Source of the DNA: Halomonas halocynthiae DSM 14573
Lineage (GTDB): Bacteria > Pseudomonadota > Gammaproteobacteria > Pseudomonadales > Halomonadaceae
Assembly: GCF_000425725.1 (NCBI RefSeq)
Contig: NZ_KE384440.1
Coordinates: 124,001 to 188,000, forward strand
DNA length: 64,000 bases
Direction of reading: 5' to 3'
The translations under genes were made by a program, and so were the position numbers. The notes below the pieces were generated by a model. The model was given only the letters and a program-made list of their open reading frames with translations. It searched no databases and was not told the origin of the DNA. Shown one piece after another: positions 1 through 7,932 of this stretch (its first letter is position 1; every line of letters begins with the position of its first letter).

Positions 1-519
1 GAGCTGTCCAATCATCCGGGGATTGTGCGCCGTCTGGGGATTATTGCTATCAATACGGCGCTTGAGGCAGATATCTACGGTAACGTTAACTCGACCCATG
101 TGTGCGGTACGCGGATGATGAATGGTATCGGCGGTTCGGGAGACTTTGCGCGTAACGCTCAGCTATCGATTTTTGTGACGAAATCGTTGGCAAAAGGAGG
201 CGATGTTTCAAGCTTTGTGCCGTTTGCCAGCCATATTGATCACACAGAGCATGATGTGGATATTCTGGTCTCTGAGCATGGTTTGGCAGATTTGCGTGGT
301 TTGGCGCCTCGTGAACGTGCCGTTGTTGTTATCGAGACGTGTGCTGATCCTCTGTATCGCCCAGCTCTGCGTCATTACTTTGAGCAGGCCTGTGAGCGCG
401 GTGGCCATACGCCGCATTGTTTGGAACAGGCGCTATCCTGGCACGCTGCAGTAGAGCAGTGTGGAAATATGCGAGAGTTTCAGTTTGCTGAACGGCAAGG
501 TGATGCGGTGGCGGGCTAA
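1..519 (+). CDS. succinyl-CoA:acetate CoA-transferase / acetyl-CoA hydrolase family, C-terminal part
   Basis: Partial gene: the frame is open from base 1, and 172 codons of an enzyme normally about 500 residues long are present. The fragment holds the conserved block STHVCGTRMMNGIGGSGDF, followed by HTEHDVDILVSEHGLADLRG and a PRERA motif, which are typical of the Cat1/ScpC/AarC branch of class I CoA-transferases. These enzymes move CoA between succinyl-CoA and acetate, or hydrolyse acetyl-CoA, in the cytoplasm. The catalytic glutamate lies upstream of the window, so the choice between transferase and hydrolase cannot be made here. The stop codon lies inside an inverted repeat that probably ends transcription. 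The next gene is convergent. Confidence 0.88.
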   Translation, partial: ELSNHPGIVRRLGIIAINTALEADIYGNVNSTHVCGTRMMNGIGGSGDFARNAQLSIFVTKSLAKGGDVSSFVPFASHIDHTEHDVDILVSEHGLADLRGLAPRERAVVVIETCADPLYRPALRHYFEQACERGGHTPHCLEQALSWHAAVEQCGNMREFQFAERQGDAVAG

Positions 520-534
520 CGTGATTGTTAGCCC
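513..534. terminator. bidirectional hairpin between convergent genes
   Basis: A perfect 8-bp inverted repeat, GGGCTAAC-GTGATT-GTTAGCCC, contains the TAA stop of the CoA-transferase and ends just before the stop of the convergent amidase gene. Outer G/C pairs extend the stem past a one-base bulge. There is no long T run, so termination efficiency is uncertain. Confidence 0.55.
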
Positions 535-539
535 TGCAT

Positions 540-1508
540 TTAGTTGTTGGTTAGGTATTTCTCGCGCAGTGCCCACAGAATGGCAGCGGTTTGTGTATCG
601 GGGAAACCACGGTAGTCTGCTGGGCGAAAGTGCATTTGAAAAGCCGACAGGGCCGACTGGGTAGACGCATTTAGGGTGCCGGTGACGGTGACGCCATAGC
701 CCCAGTCTGCCAGTGCTGTTTGTAATTCGCCCATCGACGGCGGTTGGTTGCTGAAACGCTGATAGTAGCGACTAACCGTGTTTTCGTCAGGCCAAGCGCC
801 TACGCCTGCGTCGTAGAGCCGTTTCCAAGGAAATGCGGGGCCGGGATCAAGCTTGCGGGTAGGGGCGATATCAGCGTGAGCAAGTACCTGCCAAGGTTTT
901 ATCTGGTGACGAGCGATAATATCTTGAGATAACGCAATCAGCGCTTCAATCTGGGTTTCATCGTAGTCATCCCAATGAATCTCACTGAGTTGGTTGCTCA
1001 TTACTCGCTGGGTCAGGGCAGCCGCATCAAGTGGGTAAGGCCCAAGATTGACGATTTCAATGCCAATGCTGGTGTCGTTGATATTGTGCCTGCCTTGCCA
1101 CGTGCTACTGCCCGCGTGCCAAGCGCGTTGTGACTCATCTACCAGTTGCATAACCCAGGGGCCATCGGGGCCTTGCTGGCCTGGGCCTGGGATCAGGTAG
1201 TGTGCGCTGACGTTACTACGGGTGAGTGCGTGTAATGAACTTGTCTGGTTTTCGTAGGTGTAATGAAACACGAGATGTTTCACGCGGCTGTCTTGTCCGG
1301 TAGCGCGATAGCGGGTATCCAGCGTATAGCCGGGGGCGAAATGCCGTCCAGCATGATCCATGCTGCCACCCAATAATACACTGACAATCAGCAGTAGCGT
1401 CCAGCGGCTAACGGTTGCACGAAGGCGCTTTGTGTTGTGTTTGGGTGGCGGCGTTTTTTTCCGCGTGGTGGTGCCGCGTTTTGGTTTGGCTGGGCGATCT
1501 TTACTCAG
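540..1508 (-). CDS. N-acetylmuramoyl-L-alanine amidase (AmpD/AmiD type) with peptidoglycan-binding domain
   Basis: This is a zinc amidase cutting the MurNAc to L-Ala bond of peptidoglycan or muropeptides. Zinc-site candidates are the His in VFHYT (about residue 82) and the His and Asp of HADIAPTRKLDPG. A C-terminal peptidoglycan-binding domain (about 250-322) contains the WGYGVTVTGTLNASTQSALSAF region, so the layout matches AmiD/YbjR. Usual start codons give only TTG at 1373 or ATG at 1361. The frame stays open upstream and encodes a basic N-terminus plus a hydrophobic stretch WTLLLIVSVLLGG, a signal anchor or signal peptide without a lipobox Cys. The only suitable upstream initiator is CTG at 1506-1508, with AGAAGGG eight bases before it; I chose this start (322 aa). 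The gene is last in the moxR-VWA-amidase run. Confidence 0.8.
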   Translation of the reverse strand: MSKDRPAKPKRGTTTRKKTPPPKHNTKRLRATVSRWTLLLIVSVLLGGSMDHAGRHFAPGYTLDTRYRATGQDSRVKHLVFHYTYENQTSSLHALTRSNVSAHYLIPGPGQQGPDGPWVMQLVDESQRAWHAGSSTWQGRHNINDTSIGIEIVNLGPYPLDAAALTQRVMSNQLSEIHWDDYDETQIEALIALSQDIIARHQIKPWQVLAHADIAPTRKLDPGPAFPWKRLYDAGVGAWPDENTVSRYYQRFSNQPPSMGELQTALADWGYGVTVTGTLNASTQSALSAFQMHFRPADYRGFPDTQTAAILWALREKYLTNN

Positions 1509-1588
1509 AGTCGTATCCCTTCTTGAGAAGCTTGTCGGTCACTGCTCAACGGTCACTGCTTGGCAGGTTTGATGCAATGATGAGCGAC

Positions 1589-2767
1589 TCAGCGCAGCAG
1601 TTCACGCATGGCGTTTTCTAGCCCCGCAGGTGTCATGGGGTACATGCGATCTTCGATCAATTCTCGCACCAGCTGAGTGGAATGCGTGTAGTCCCAGTGA
1701 CTTGAGGGGGATGGGTTGATCCACACCAAGTGTGGGAAGGCGCTGACCACGCGCTTGAGCCATACGCCGCCCGCTTCACGATTAAAATGCTCAACGCTGC
1801 CGCCGGGGTGAGTGATTTCGTAGGGCGACATGGCTGCATCGCCGACAATCACGACCTTGTAATCGGCACCGTAGGTGCGCAGCACTTCCAGAGTCGACAC
1901 GGGGCGGTCGTGGCGGCGGGAGTTTTCACGCCATAGTCCTTCATAGATGCAGTTATGGAAGTAGTAATGCGCTAAATGCTTGAATTCACTGCGGGCCGCC
2001 GAAAACAATTCTTCACAGGCGCGAATGTGGTCGTCCATGGAGCCGCCTACATCGAGTAGCAACAGTACCTTGACCGCATTGTGGCGCTCAGGCCGCATAC
2101 GCACATTGAGTAGCCCCGCATCTCGTGCGGTGTCGCGGATGGTCGCGTCGAGGTCTAGCTCATCGGTGGCACCAGAGCGAGCGAAGCGCCGTAGCCGCCG
2201 CAATGCCATCTTGATATTGCGATTGCCTAGCTGAAGATCGTCGTCGTAGTCACGAAAGCGCCGCTCGTCCCACACTTTAACTGCTCGTCGATGGCGCGAT
2301 CCGTCCTGGCCGACGCGAATACCTTCGGGGTTGTAGCCGTAGGCACCGAACGGGCTGGTGCCGCCAGTGCCAATCCACTTGTTGCCCCCCGCATGGCGTT
2401 CTTGCTGTTCTTCAAGGCGTTTCTTGAACGTTTCGATCAGTTTTTCCAGGCCGCCCAGGGATTGGATCTGCGCTTTTTCTTCATTGCTGAGCTGCTTCTC
2501 GAATTCGCGCCGCAGCCAGTCGTCGGGAATCAGGGCATCGATAGCGGCGTCCATGTCGTCAATGCCATCAAACCAGCTGGAAAAAGCCCGGTCGAAGCGG
2601 TCAAAATGCCGCTCGTCTTTAACCAGAACGGTACGCGCAACCTGGTAAAACGCCTGAATGTCGGCAAACACCACGCTTTGCTCTAATGCCGCGTGGAGGT
2701 CGAGCAGCTCGCGTAGCGAGACGGGGACTTCATGGCGACGCAAGGTGTCGAACAGTCCAATAAACAT
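1589..2767 (-). CDS. VWA-domain protein of the CoxE/MoxR-associated type
   Basis: A 392-residue cytoplasmic protein that probably works as the metal-binding partner of the MoxR ATPase encoded just upstream. The C-terminal half is a von Willebrand A fold with a MIDAS-type motif, DVGGS, at 239-243, and later conserved VIVGDAAMSP. The N-terminal half is charged and helical, with a Gly-rich basic linker at about 127-165. The ATG is three bases from the moxR stop, so the pair is almost certainly cotranscribed. MoxR-VWA pairs act as chaperone-like remodelling machines on other complexes; the target is not evident here. The downstream amidase suggests, but does not prove, a link with the cell envelope. 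Confidence 0.82.
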   Translation of the reverse strand: MFIGLFDTLRRHEVPVSLRELLDLHAALEQSVVFADIQAFYQVARTVLVKDERHFDRFDRAFSSWFDGIDDMDAAIDALIPDDWLRREFEKQLSNEEKAQIQSLGGLEKLIETFKKRLEEQQERHAGGNKWIGTGGTSPFGAYGYNPEGIRVGQDGSRHRRAVKVWDERRFRDYDDDLQLGNRNIKMALRRLRRFARSGATDELDLDATIRDTARDAGLLNVRMRPERHNAVKVLLLLDVGGSMDDHIRACEELFSAARSEFKHLAHYYFHNCIYEGLWRENSRRHDRPVSTLEVLRTYGADYKVVIVGDAAMSPYEITHPGGSVEHFNREAGGVWLKRVVSAFPHLVWINPSPSSHWDYTHSTQLVRELIEDRMYPMTPAGLENAMRELLR

Positions 2768-2770
2768 GCG

Positions 2771-3616
2771 TTAACGCCCCTGACGGCGGACCATAAAGGC
2801 CAGCCGTTGTAGCAGCTGTGTGTCTTGCTCGTTCTTGATCAGTGCGCCGGCCAATGGGGGCAGTGCTTTGCTGGGATCGCGTTGATAGAGTGCTTCTAGC
2901 GCCAACTCATCAGCCATCAGTAGCTTCAGCCAGTCGACTAGCTCTGATGTAGAAGGCTTTTTCTTCAGCCCTGGGGTTTCGCGCAATTCGAAAAATACCT
3001 GCAGCGCATCGCTGGCTAGCTTGGGCGCGATGTCAGGGTAGTGAACATCGATAATTGCCTGCATGGTTGGGCGGTCAGGAAATTCGATGTAATGAAAGAA
3101 GCAGCGGCGCAGGAAAGCGTCGGGTAGCTCTTTCTCATTGTTGGAGGTGATGACGATGATGGGCCGATGCTGTGCGCTGATGGTTTCGTTGGTTTCGTGA
3201 ACATGAAAGGCCATGCGATCGAGCTCTTGCAATAAGTCGTTGGGGAACTCGATGTCAGCTTTGTCGACCTCATCAATCAGTAAAACGACGCGCTTTTCGG
3301 CAGTGAAAGCCTCCCACAGTTTGCCGGGCTTGATGTAGTTAGCGACGTTCTCGACACCGTCTACACCAAGCTGGGAGTCGCGCAGTCGGCTGACCGCATC
3401 ATATTCGTAGAGGCCTTGGGTGGCCTTGGTGGTGGACTTGATGTGCCAGGTGATTAATTGGGTGTCCAGCGAGGCAGCCAGCTCTTCGGCCAGGCGTGTT
3501 TTACCGGTGCCGGGCTCGCCTTTGATCAGCAGTGGCCGCTCCAACACAACGGCCGCATTGACGGCTTGCTTGAGGGACTCGGTGGCTACGTAGCTAGAAG
3601 TGGAATCAAACGCCAT
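2771..3616 (-). CDS. MoxR-family AAA+ ATPase
   Basis: A 281-residue AAA+ protein. Walker A GEPGTGKT is at 33-40, Walker B VLLIDEVDKAD at about 111-121, a sensor-1 segment VITSNNEKELPDAF follows, and an arginine-finger region LRRC comes next. Length and motif order fit the MoxR family, whose members assemble hexamers and cooperate with VWA-domain proteins to remodel or load cofactors into partner complexes. It is first of three same-direction genes (ATPase, VWA protein, amidase). Its ATG at 3614-3616 follows a 129-base gap, so the promoter probably lies there. Confidence 0.88.
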   Translation of the reverse strand: MAFDSTSSYVATESLKQAVNAAVVLERPLLIKGEPGTGKTRLAEELAASLDTQLITWHIKSTTKATQGLYEYDAVSRLRDSQLGVDGVENVANYIKPGKLWEAFTAEKRVVLLIDEVDKADIEFPNDLLQELDRMAFHVHETNETISAQHRPIIVITSNNEKELPDAFLRRCFFHYIEFPDRPTMQAIIDVHYPDIAPKLASDALQVFFELRETPGLKKKPSTSELVDWLKLLMADELALEALYQRDPSKALPPLAGALIKNEQDTQLLQRLAFMVRRQGR

Positions 3617-3745
3617 GAGGTTGTGTCTCGCTTGGTTCGTGAGGCTTTAAAGGGAGTGTCAACAATCAAACAAGTGTACGGAAGGCACGCTATGGCGACA
3701 AATCATTAGCACTGAAACGGTGCTGGGTGTAGCGTTGATCTGTTT

Positions 3746-4636
3746 TTATTCACAACCAGGTTTCGGGCGGTACGCGTTGATCAGCGTAGCGGGGTCTTGC
3801 TCAGCAAACCCTTGGCAGGCATGGTTGCGCATCAGCTGGGCGGCTAAGCCGCTCATAGGGGTGGCGCTGACGCTACGCTGACCTTGAGCGACGGCCGTGT
3901 CGAGATCTTTAAGCAGAGTGCGTAGGTGCCAGGCTGGGTCAGTAAAGTCACTGGCGGCCATGCGCGGAGTTAATATCTGGAAAGGGGTGGAGTCGGCAAA
4001 GCCGCCGGCCAAGGCCTCGGTCAGGCGTTTAGCATCCACGCCGCTAGCCTCGGCCAGCGCTACCATCTCGGCAATCACGGCCGCCTGGCAGCCAACCACC
4101 ATTTGATTGCACACTTTGGTCACTTGGCCTGACCCCACTGGCCCCATGTGGGTGACTCGCGCTGATAGCGGAGTCAGTAACGCTTGAATTGCCTCGATAT
4201 CTGCGGGCTCACCACCCGCCATCATCACTAAGCTGCCTGTCTCAGCACCCACAACGCCGCCAGATACAGGGCAGTCTATCCAGCGCATGCCGCAAGTGTT
4301 CTTCAACCGTTCGGCAAATTGTCGCGTTGCCGCGGGGTCGCTGCTGGAAAAGTCGATCAGCCGCTGACTGGGCCGACCGTGACTTGCCACCCCATCTTTG
4401 CCAAATACGACGGTTTCTACTACATCAGTATTGGCCAAACACAGCATTAATACATCAACATCTGCCACCAGTTCGCTAATAGAACCGAGGGCTCGAGCGC
4501 CTGCGCTGCGTAATGATTCCGCCTTAGCTGGCGTGCGATTCCACACGCTGACCTCAAACCCTGCCTGTAGCAGGCGGCGTGTCATGGGGGCGCCCATCAA
4601 ACCGGTGCCAATGAAGCCGAGTCGTGGTTGAGTCAT
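3746..4636 (-). CDS. beta-hydroxyacid dehydrogenase (3-hydroxyisobutyrate / tartronate semialdehyde reductase family)
   Basis: A 296-residue NAD(P)-dependent dehydrogenase. The N-terminal Rossmann motif GFIGTGLMGAPM begins at residue 7. The substrate-binding block DCPVSGGVVGAETG is at 121-134. The catalytic-lysine motif GSGQVTKVCNQM places the lysine at 174. Members oxidise 3-hydroxyisobutyrate or reduce tartronate semialdehyde or succinic semialdehyde, and sequence alone does not settle the substrate. A GGAG ribosome site precedes the ATG. It stands alone between the moxR group and the flavoreductase operon, on the same strand. Confidence 0.85.
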   Translation of the reverse strand: MTQPRLGFIGTGLMGAPMTRRLLQAGFEVSVWNRTPAKAESLRSAGARALGSISELVADVDVLMLCLANTDVVETVVFGKDGVASHGRPSQRLIDFSSSDPAATRQFAERLKNTCGMRWIDCPVSGGVVGAETGSLVMMAGGEPADIEAIQALLTPLSARVTHMGPVGSGQVTKVCNQMVVGCQAAVIAEMVALAEASGVDAKRLTEALAGGFADSTPFQILTPRMAASDFTDPAWHLRTLLKDLDTAVAQGQRSVSATPMSGLAAQLMRNHACQGFAEQDPATLINAYRPKPGCE

Positions 4637-4684
4637 TAGCGAGGCTCCAGCGAGTCATTGAGATGAGGGTGGTTTAGGTGATTA

Positions 4685-6892
4685 TTAATAGACATCTTCA
4701 CGATACCGCCCCTGAGATTTGAGCGTTGCTACGTTTATCCCCAGTGGCGCAATAATATCTTCCAGTGTTGCCATAACATTCGCTGCCATGTCACGGCCTC
4801 CGCAGACTAAAAATTGTGCGCCCTTGTCGATCAGTTGGCGAATTTCTGGGGCGTCATCTCTGAGTTTATCTTGTACATAGGCTCGTTGCTCGATGCGAGA
4901 AAAGCTCGTGTTTAGTTGTGTGAGACGCTTATCCGCAAGATAGGTCATGAGTTCAGGTTTGTAGAGGAAGTCAGATTGCGGGTTGCGCCCGCCCCAATAG
5001 AGGTACATGGGGCGATGATAGGTATTGTGTCGAATGAAACCCATCAGTGGTCCGATGCCGGTGCCCGCGCCAATGAGTACGGTCGGCATTCTGCCGGTAG
5101 CTGGGCGGAAGTTTGGGTTGGGCTGGATGAAGGCCTCTATTGTGCCGCCGAGAGGCAGTTCATGTAAAAAACGTGAACAAAGGCCGCTGGGGTGCTGGCG
5201 CACACAGATTTCTAGACTGCCATCTGTTGACGCAGAAGCCAGAGAATACAGGCGTGGTGTTTGTCTTTTGGGTTGGCAGGTTGGCGGTAAAATACCGACG
5301 AGGTCACCAGCTTCGAAATATGGCAGGCTGGTTTTTCCGCCATGCTCGTCAGCCTTAAAGCGTAATACGGCGGTGGGTGCCTGCACATCGGTGCCGTAGA
5401 TCACCCGGTCGGTGAGCACCAGAGTGGTGGTGGATGGAGGCTTAGGTGCGTGTGTCAATGTCAGTTCGGTGCCGAGTATGTTGCCTAGCGCATTGCCCCA
5501 ACGGGTAAATGCTTGGGGCGATTGCCTGTTGATGGTGTCAAAGGCGAGCAACTGTGGCCAACCTCTGGCGGCCAGCGACGCCTCGACGTCTTTTGCGAAT
5601 CCGCAGAATCGAGGGAACTGTTGATCACCGAAGCCCAGTACGGCAACCGGAAGTATTGATGCCTGGGGTATGTTATCTAACCGTGTAAGGAATCGATTGG
5701 CCGAGGCGGGTGCGTCGCCATCGCCGTAGGTTGCGGTGAGAATAAACAGCCGCTGGGCATGGCGGTAGTGCGGCGCCAGTTGGTTCATGGGAGCGCTATG
5801 CACGCGGTGGCCTGCCTGAACTAGGCTGTCATGCAACACCCTGGCGAAGCCCCAGGTGGTGTTGCCTTCACTGCCGACGAGAATCACGCTATCTGCGGTA
5901 TTGGCGTGACTGTTGTCAGCGATCCTTGGTTTCGAACGCTGGCGCGCCCACCAGATGAGTGTGCCGGTCACGGCCATTACCGGTACCGTTAAGGCGGCTA
6001 CACTGAGGATCAGCCCAAGCCACCACAGACCTTCGCCAGTGTGTAGCATCTTAATAAACTCATGCAGCCGATACGTTACGTCATGTGGCCGGTAGGAAAG
6101 CCACTCACCGCTGGCTTGGTCGATATAGCCGGCGCCCTGATCGGTTGTTAGGGAGTACACGTCCTCAGGATCATCTGGGTAAGGGAAGACCAGCTCGTGC
6201 AAGGTGTTCAGGTCGATGGTTTTCAAGGCTGACAGCGTATCGATAGCAGCAGGAGGGGCGCCACTGACTTTCAACGGAAATTCGGGCTCGGCTTCCACGC
6301 CTTCCGGCACTAACCCAAAGGTGCTGGTAGATAAGTAGACACCGGTTAGTGCCGATAGTAACAGGGCGAGAACTGCTGCTCGGCTAAGCTCGATGTGTAG
6401 TCGCTGGCTCAGATTACCGCGGACTGGTCTCAACAGCTGGTGCCAGCCGCCCAGGCGAGCGGCCAGCAGCAGGGTGCCGGAAATTGACAGTATGACCATC
6501 GCTAATGCCGCGATGCCTGCTACCGCTCGCCCGGCCGAGCCGAGAAAAAAAGAGCGATGCAGGTTTTTTACCCAGCGCGAAAACGCGGAAGGCACGTAAG
6601 GCGCAATGCCTTGCCCCGTCTCAGGGTTCACCCTGTCTGCACCTGACCGACCATCCTGGGTGTAATAGACAATCAGAGTGCCCGATGACGTACGCTGGAT
6701 TTGTTCGGCTCCTGGGTAATGCTGTGCTACTTTGCCCCCCAACTCGGCCACGCTGACCTGCCCGCTTGCGGGGATCACCGTTTCTACTCGTTCAAGTGCT
6801 GGGTTAAGAGATAGAACGGCTCCGCTCAGTGAAATAACGATGATAAACACTGCCGCGGTAAGCCCCAGTAACGAGTGAAGCGAGCGTGGCAT
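4685..6892 (-). CDS. PepSY membrane domain fused to flavodoxin and NAD(P)H ferredoxin-reductase domains
   Basis: A 735-residue membrane flavoreductase. The N-terminal half is a PepSY-associated membrane module with four predicted helices (about 8-28, 130-150, 168-190, 288-315) and periplasmic PepSY-like loops. From about 335 a flavodoxin domain carries LVGSEGNTTWGFA and TATYGDGDAPASANRF. From about 495 follows a ferredoxin-NADP reductase module with RLYSLASAS (FAD site), GAGTGIGPLMGF and YWGGRNPQSDF (NAD(P) site), ending in the aromatic Tyr typical of this fold. The likely role is to pass NAD(P)H electrons through FAD and FMN across the inner membrane. It is third in an operon after PepSY and DUF2271 genes, 28 bases after the latter. 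Similar proteins are often called sulfite reductase flavoprotein, but no sulfite reductase partner is present. Confidence 0.82.
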   Translation of the reverse strand: MPRSLHSLLGLTAAVFIIVISLSGAVLSLNPALERVETVIPASGQVSVAELGGKVAQHYPGAEQIQRTSSGTLIVYYTQDGRSGADRVNPETGQGIAPYVPSAFSRWVKNLHRSFFLGSAGRAVAGIAALAMVILSISGTLLLAARLGGWHQLLRPVRGNLSQRLHIELSRAAVLALLLSALTGVYLSTSTFGLVPEGVEAEPEFPLKVSGAPPAAIDTLSALKTIDLNTLHELVFPYPDDPEDVYSLTTDQGAGYIDQASGEWLSYRPHDVTYRLHEFIKMLHTGEGLWWLGLILSVAALTVPVMAVTGTLIWWARQRSKPRIADNSHANTADSVILVGSEGNTTWGFARVLHDSLVQAGHRVHSAPMNQLAPHYRHAQRLFILTATYGDGDAPASANRFLTRLDNIPQASILPVAVLGFGDQQFPRFCGFAKDVEASLAARGWPQLLAFDTINRQSPQAFTRWGNALGNILGTELTLTHAPKPPSTTTLVLTDRVIYGTDVQAPTAVLRFKADEHGGKTSLPYFEAGDLVGILPPTCQPKRQTPRLYSLASASTDGSLEICVRQHPSGLCSRFLHELPLGGTIEAFIQPNPNFRPATGRMPTVLIGAGTGIGPLMGFIRHNTYHRPMYLYWGGRNPQSDFLYKPELMTYLADKRLTQLNTSFSRIEQRAYVQDKLRDDAPEIRQLIDKGAQFLVCGGRDMAANVMATLEDIIAPLGINVATLKSQGRYREDVY

Positions 6893-6919
6893 GAGGTTAA
6901 TGTTCCTGTGCTTGATTAG

Positions 6920-7399
6920 TTAGAAGGTGTAGCGGAGCGATTGCACGTAACCTTTGCCGGAAACGGGTTGGTCTGCGCCTTCACTGGTTAGCGGTACGAT
7001 GATGTCAGCACGGTTGTCGCGCATGTCTTCAACGGCAGTATCCACACGTACTTCATAGCCCGCATCAATCAACTCATCAGGAAGGTCAAGGGTAAGGTCT
7101 AGCGTCCGTCCGCTGGCAACGCTGGCGCCAGTCAGGCCGTCATATTCGTCGCTGCGCTGGCCGCTTCCTCGGGCCCAGTCTCGTAGGTGTTTGTAGTATT
7201 TAGATTTTTCTCCAGCCACCCAGAGCGTTTTCTGGTACTTTCCGTCGCCATCGGTGAGGTAGAGCGCGAGATAGGCACCGTCGCCGCCGTAGTTCGTTAA
7301 CTCAGTCGTGAAGGTGACCTCCCTCGCCTGAGCGAGGGGTGGCAGTGCAAGGGTGGCGGCCAGGGTTAGCGCCAACGCTGTCGCCATGAGATTTTTCAT
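6920..7399 (-). CDS. exported DUF2271 protein with a flavinylation-type motif
   Basis: A 159-residue protein with a clear signal peptide (hydrophobic 5-22, cleavage after AQA at about 25). The mature part is beta-rich and matches my recollection of the DUF2271 family. Residues 87-93 read DGLTGAS, which fits the Dxx(S/T)G(A/S)(T/S) sequon at which ApbE links FMN through the last Thr/Ser. If used, Ser93 would carry the flavin. The ATG overlaps the upstream PepSY gene stop (ATGA), indicating translational coupling. With a membrane NAD(P)H flavoreductase downstream, the protein is a plausible periplasmic electron acceptor; this role is an inference. Confidence 0.78.
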   Translation of the reverse strand: MKNLMATALALTLAATLALPPLAQAREVTFTTELTNYGGDGAYLALYLTDGDGKYQKTLWVAGEKSKYYKHLRDWARGSGQRSDEYDGLTGASVASGRTLDLTLDLPDELIDAGYEVRVDTAVEDMRDNRADIIVPLTSEGADQPVSGKGYVQSLRYTF

Positions 7400-7725
7400 G
7401 GCTGCCCTCCGTTATCTCCGCTGTACAGGTGATCGGGTATCACGGCATCTTCAGCAAATTTGATCTGCACCTCACGCAGGCGCAGTGATGCGGGGTAATA
7501 TTCCGCCTCAACCTTGTTGCCGTTCTGGTCGAAGCCTTTGACTTCGTAACAACCATCGTCAACCTTGATTTTACGGACTTCCCAGCCTTTAGCCTCAATG
7601 TGCTGTTGCAGTGTTTCCTTGGGCTGCCAGTCAGCAACTGGATCATGACAGTCGTCATCGGCCCAGCTCATTGTTGCGGCCAGAGTGGCGGCCAGTGCGG
7701 TGTTGATAAGCAATAATTTTTTCAT
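7396..7725 (-). CDS. small exported PepSY-domain protein
   Basis: A 109-residue protein with a signal peptide (MKKLLLINTALAATLAA, cleavage around residue 22) and a single PepSY domain, seen as the pattern WEVRKIKVDDGCYEVKGFDQNG. Such proteins occur beside QseBC-type two-component systems and haem, iron or redox membrane proteins, but their molecular role is poorly defined. It is the first gene of the operon with DUF2271 and the flavoreductase. GGAG lies six bases before the ATG. A large interrupted inverted repeat sits 15 bases upstream of the start. Confidence 0.8.
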   Translation of the reverse strand: MKKLLLINTALAATLAATMSWADDDCHDPVADWQPKETLQQHIEAKGWEVRKIKVDDGCYEVKGFDQNGNKVEAEYYPASLRLREVQIKFAEDAVIPDHLYSGDNGGQP

Positions 7726-7740
7726 GGTCTTCTCCAGTGG

Positions 7741-7794
7741 TTCAGGTTGACGTTACGCTGTCAGAATAGAGGGGGTTTCTGACAGCAACCTGAA
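7741..7794. promoter_or_regulatory. interrupted inverted repeat in the divergent control region
   Basis: Left arms TTCAGGTTG (7741-7749) and CTGTCAGAA (7758-7766) are matched exactly by TTCTGACAG (7777-7785) and CAACCTGAA (7786-7794). The left side has an extra 8 bases between its two arms and the loop is 10 bases. A further CTGTCAG lies at 7842-7848. The element is between the PepSY operon and the facing two-component genes, so it may be an operator for the response regulator or an RNA structure in the operon leader. Confidence 0.5.
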
Positions 7795-7932
7795 GGCCGT
7801 CATTTGTGTTGAGGAAATTTTCCGGATGCTGGCTGATCTGCCTGTCAGTGCTTCTTTAGCAAGTGTGTTTAGGTGGCTACCAAGCCAGCCCGTTTAGCTC
7901 AGTAGGTTTGTGGTTTCAAAAAGAGGTGGGGT

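Noticed and set aside
4685..6892. Annotation as sulfite reductase flavoprotein (CysJ)
   Set aside because: The membrane PepSY half is foreign to CysJ, and no CysI gene is nearby.
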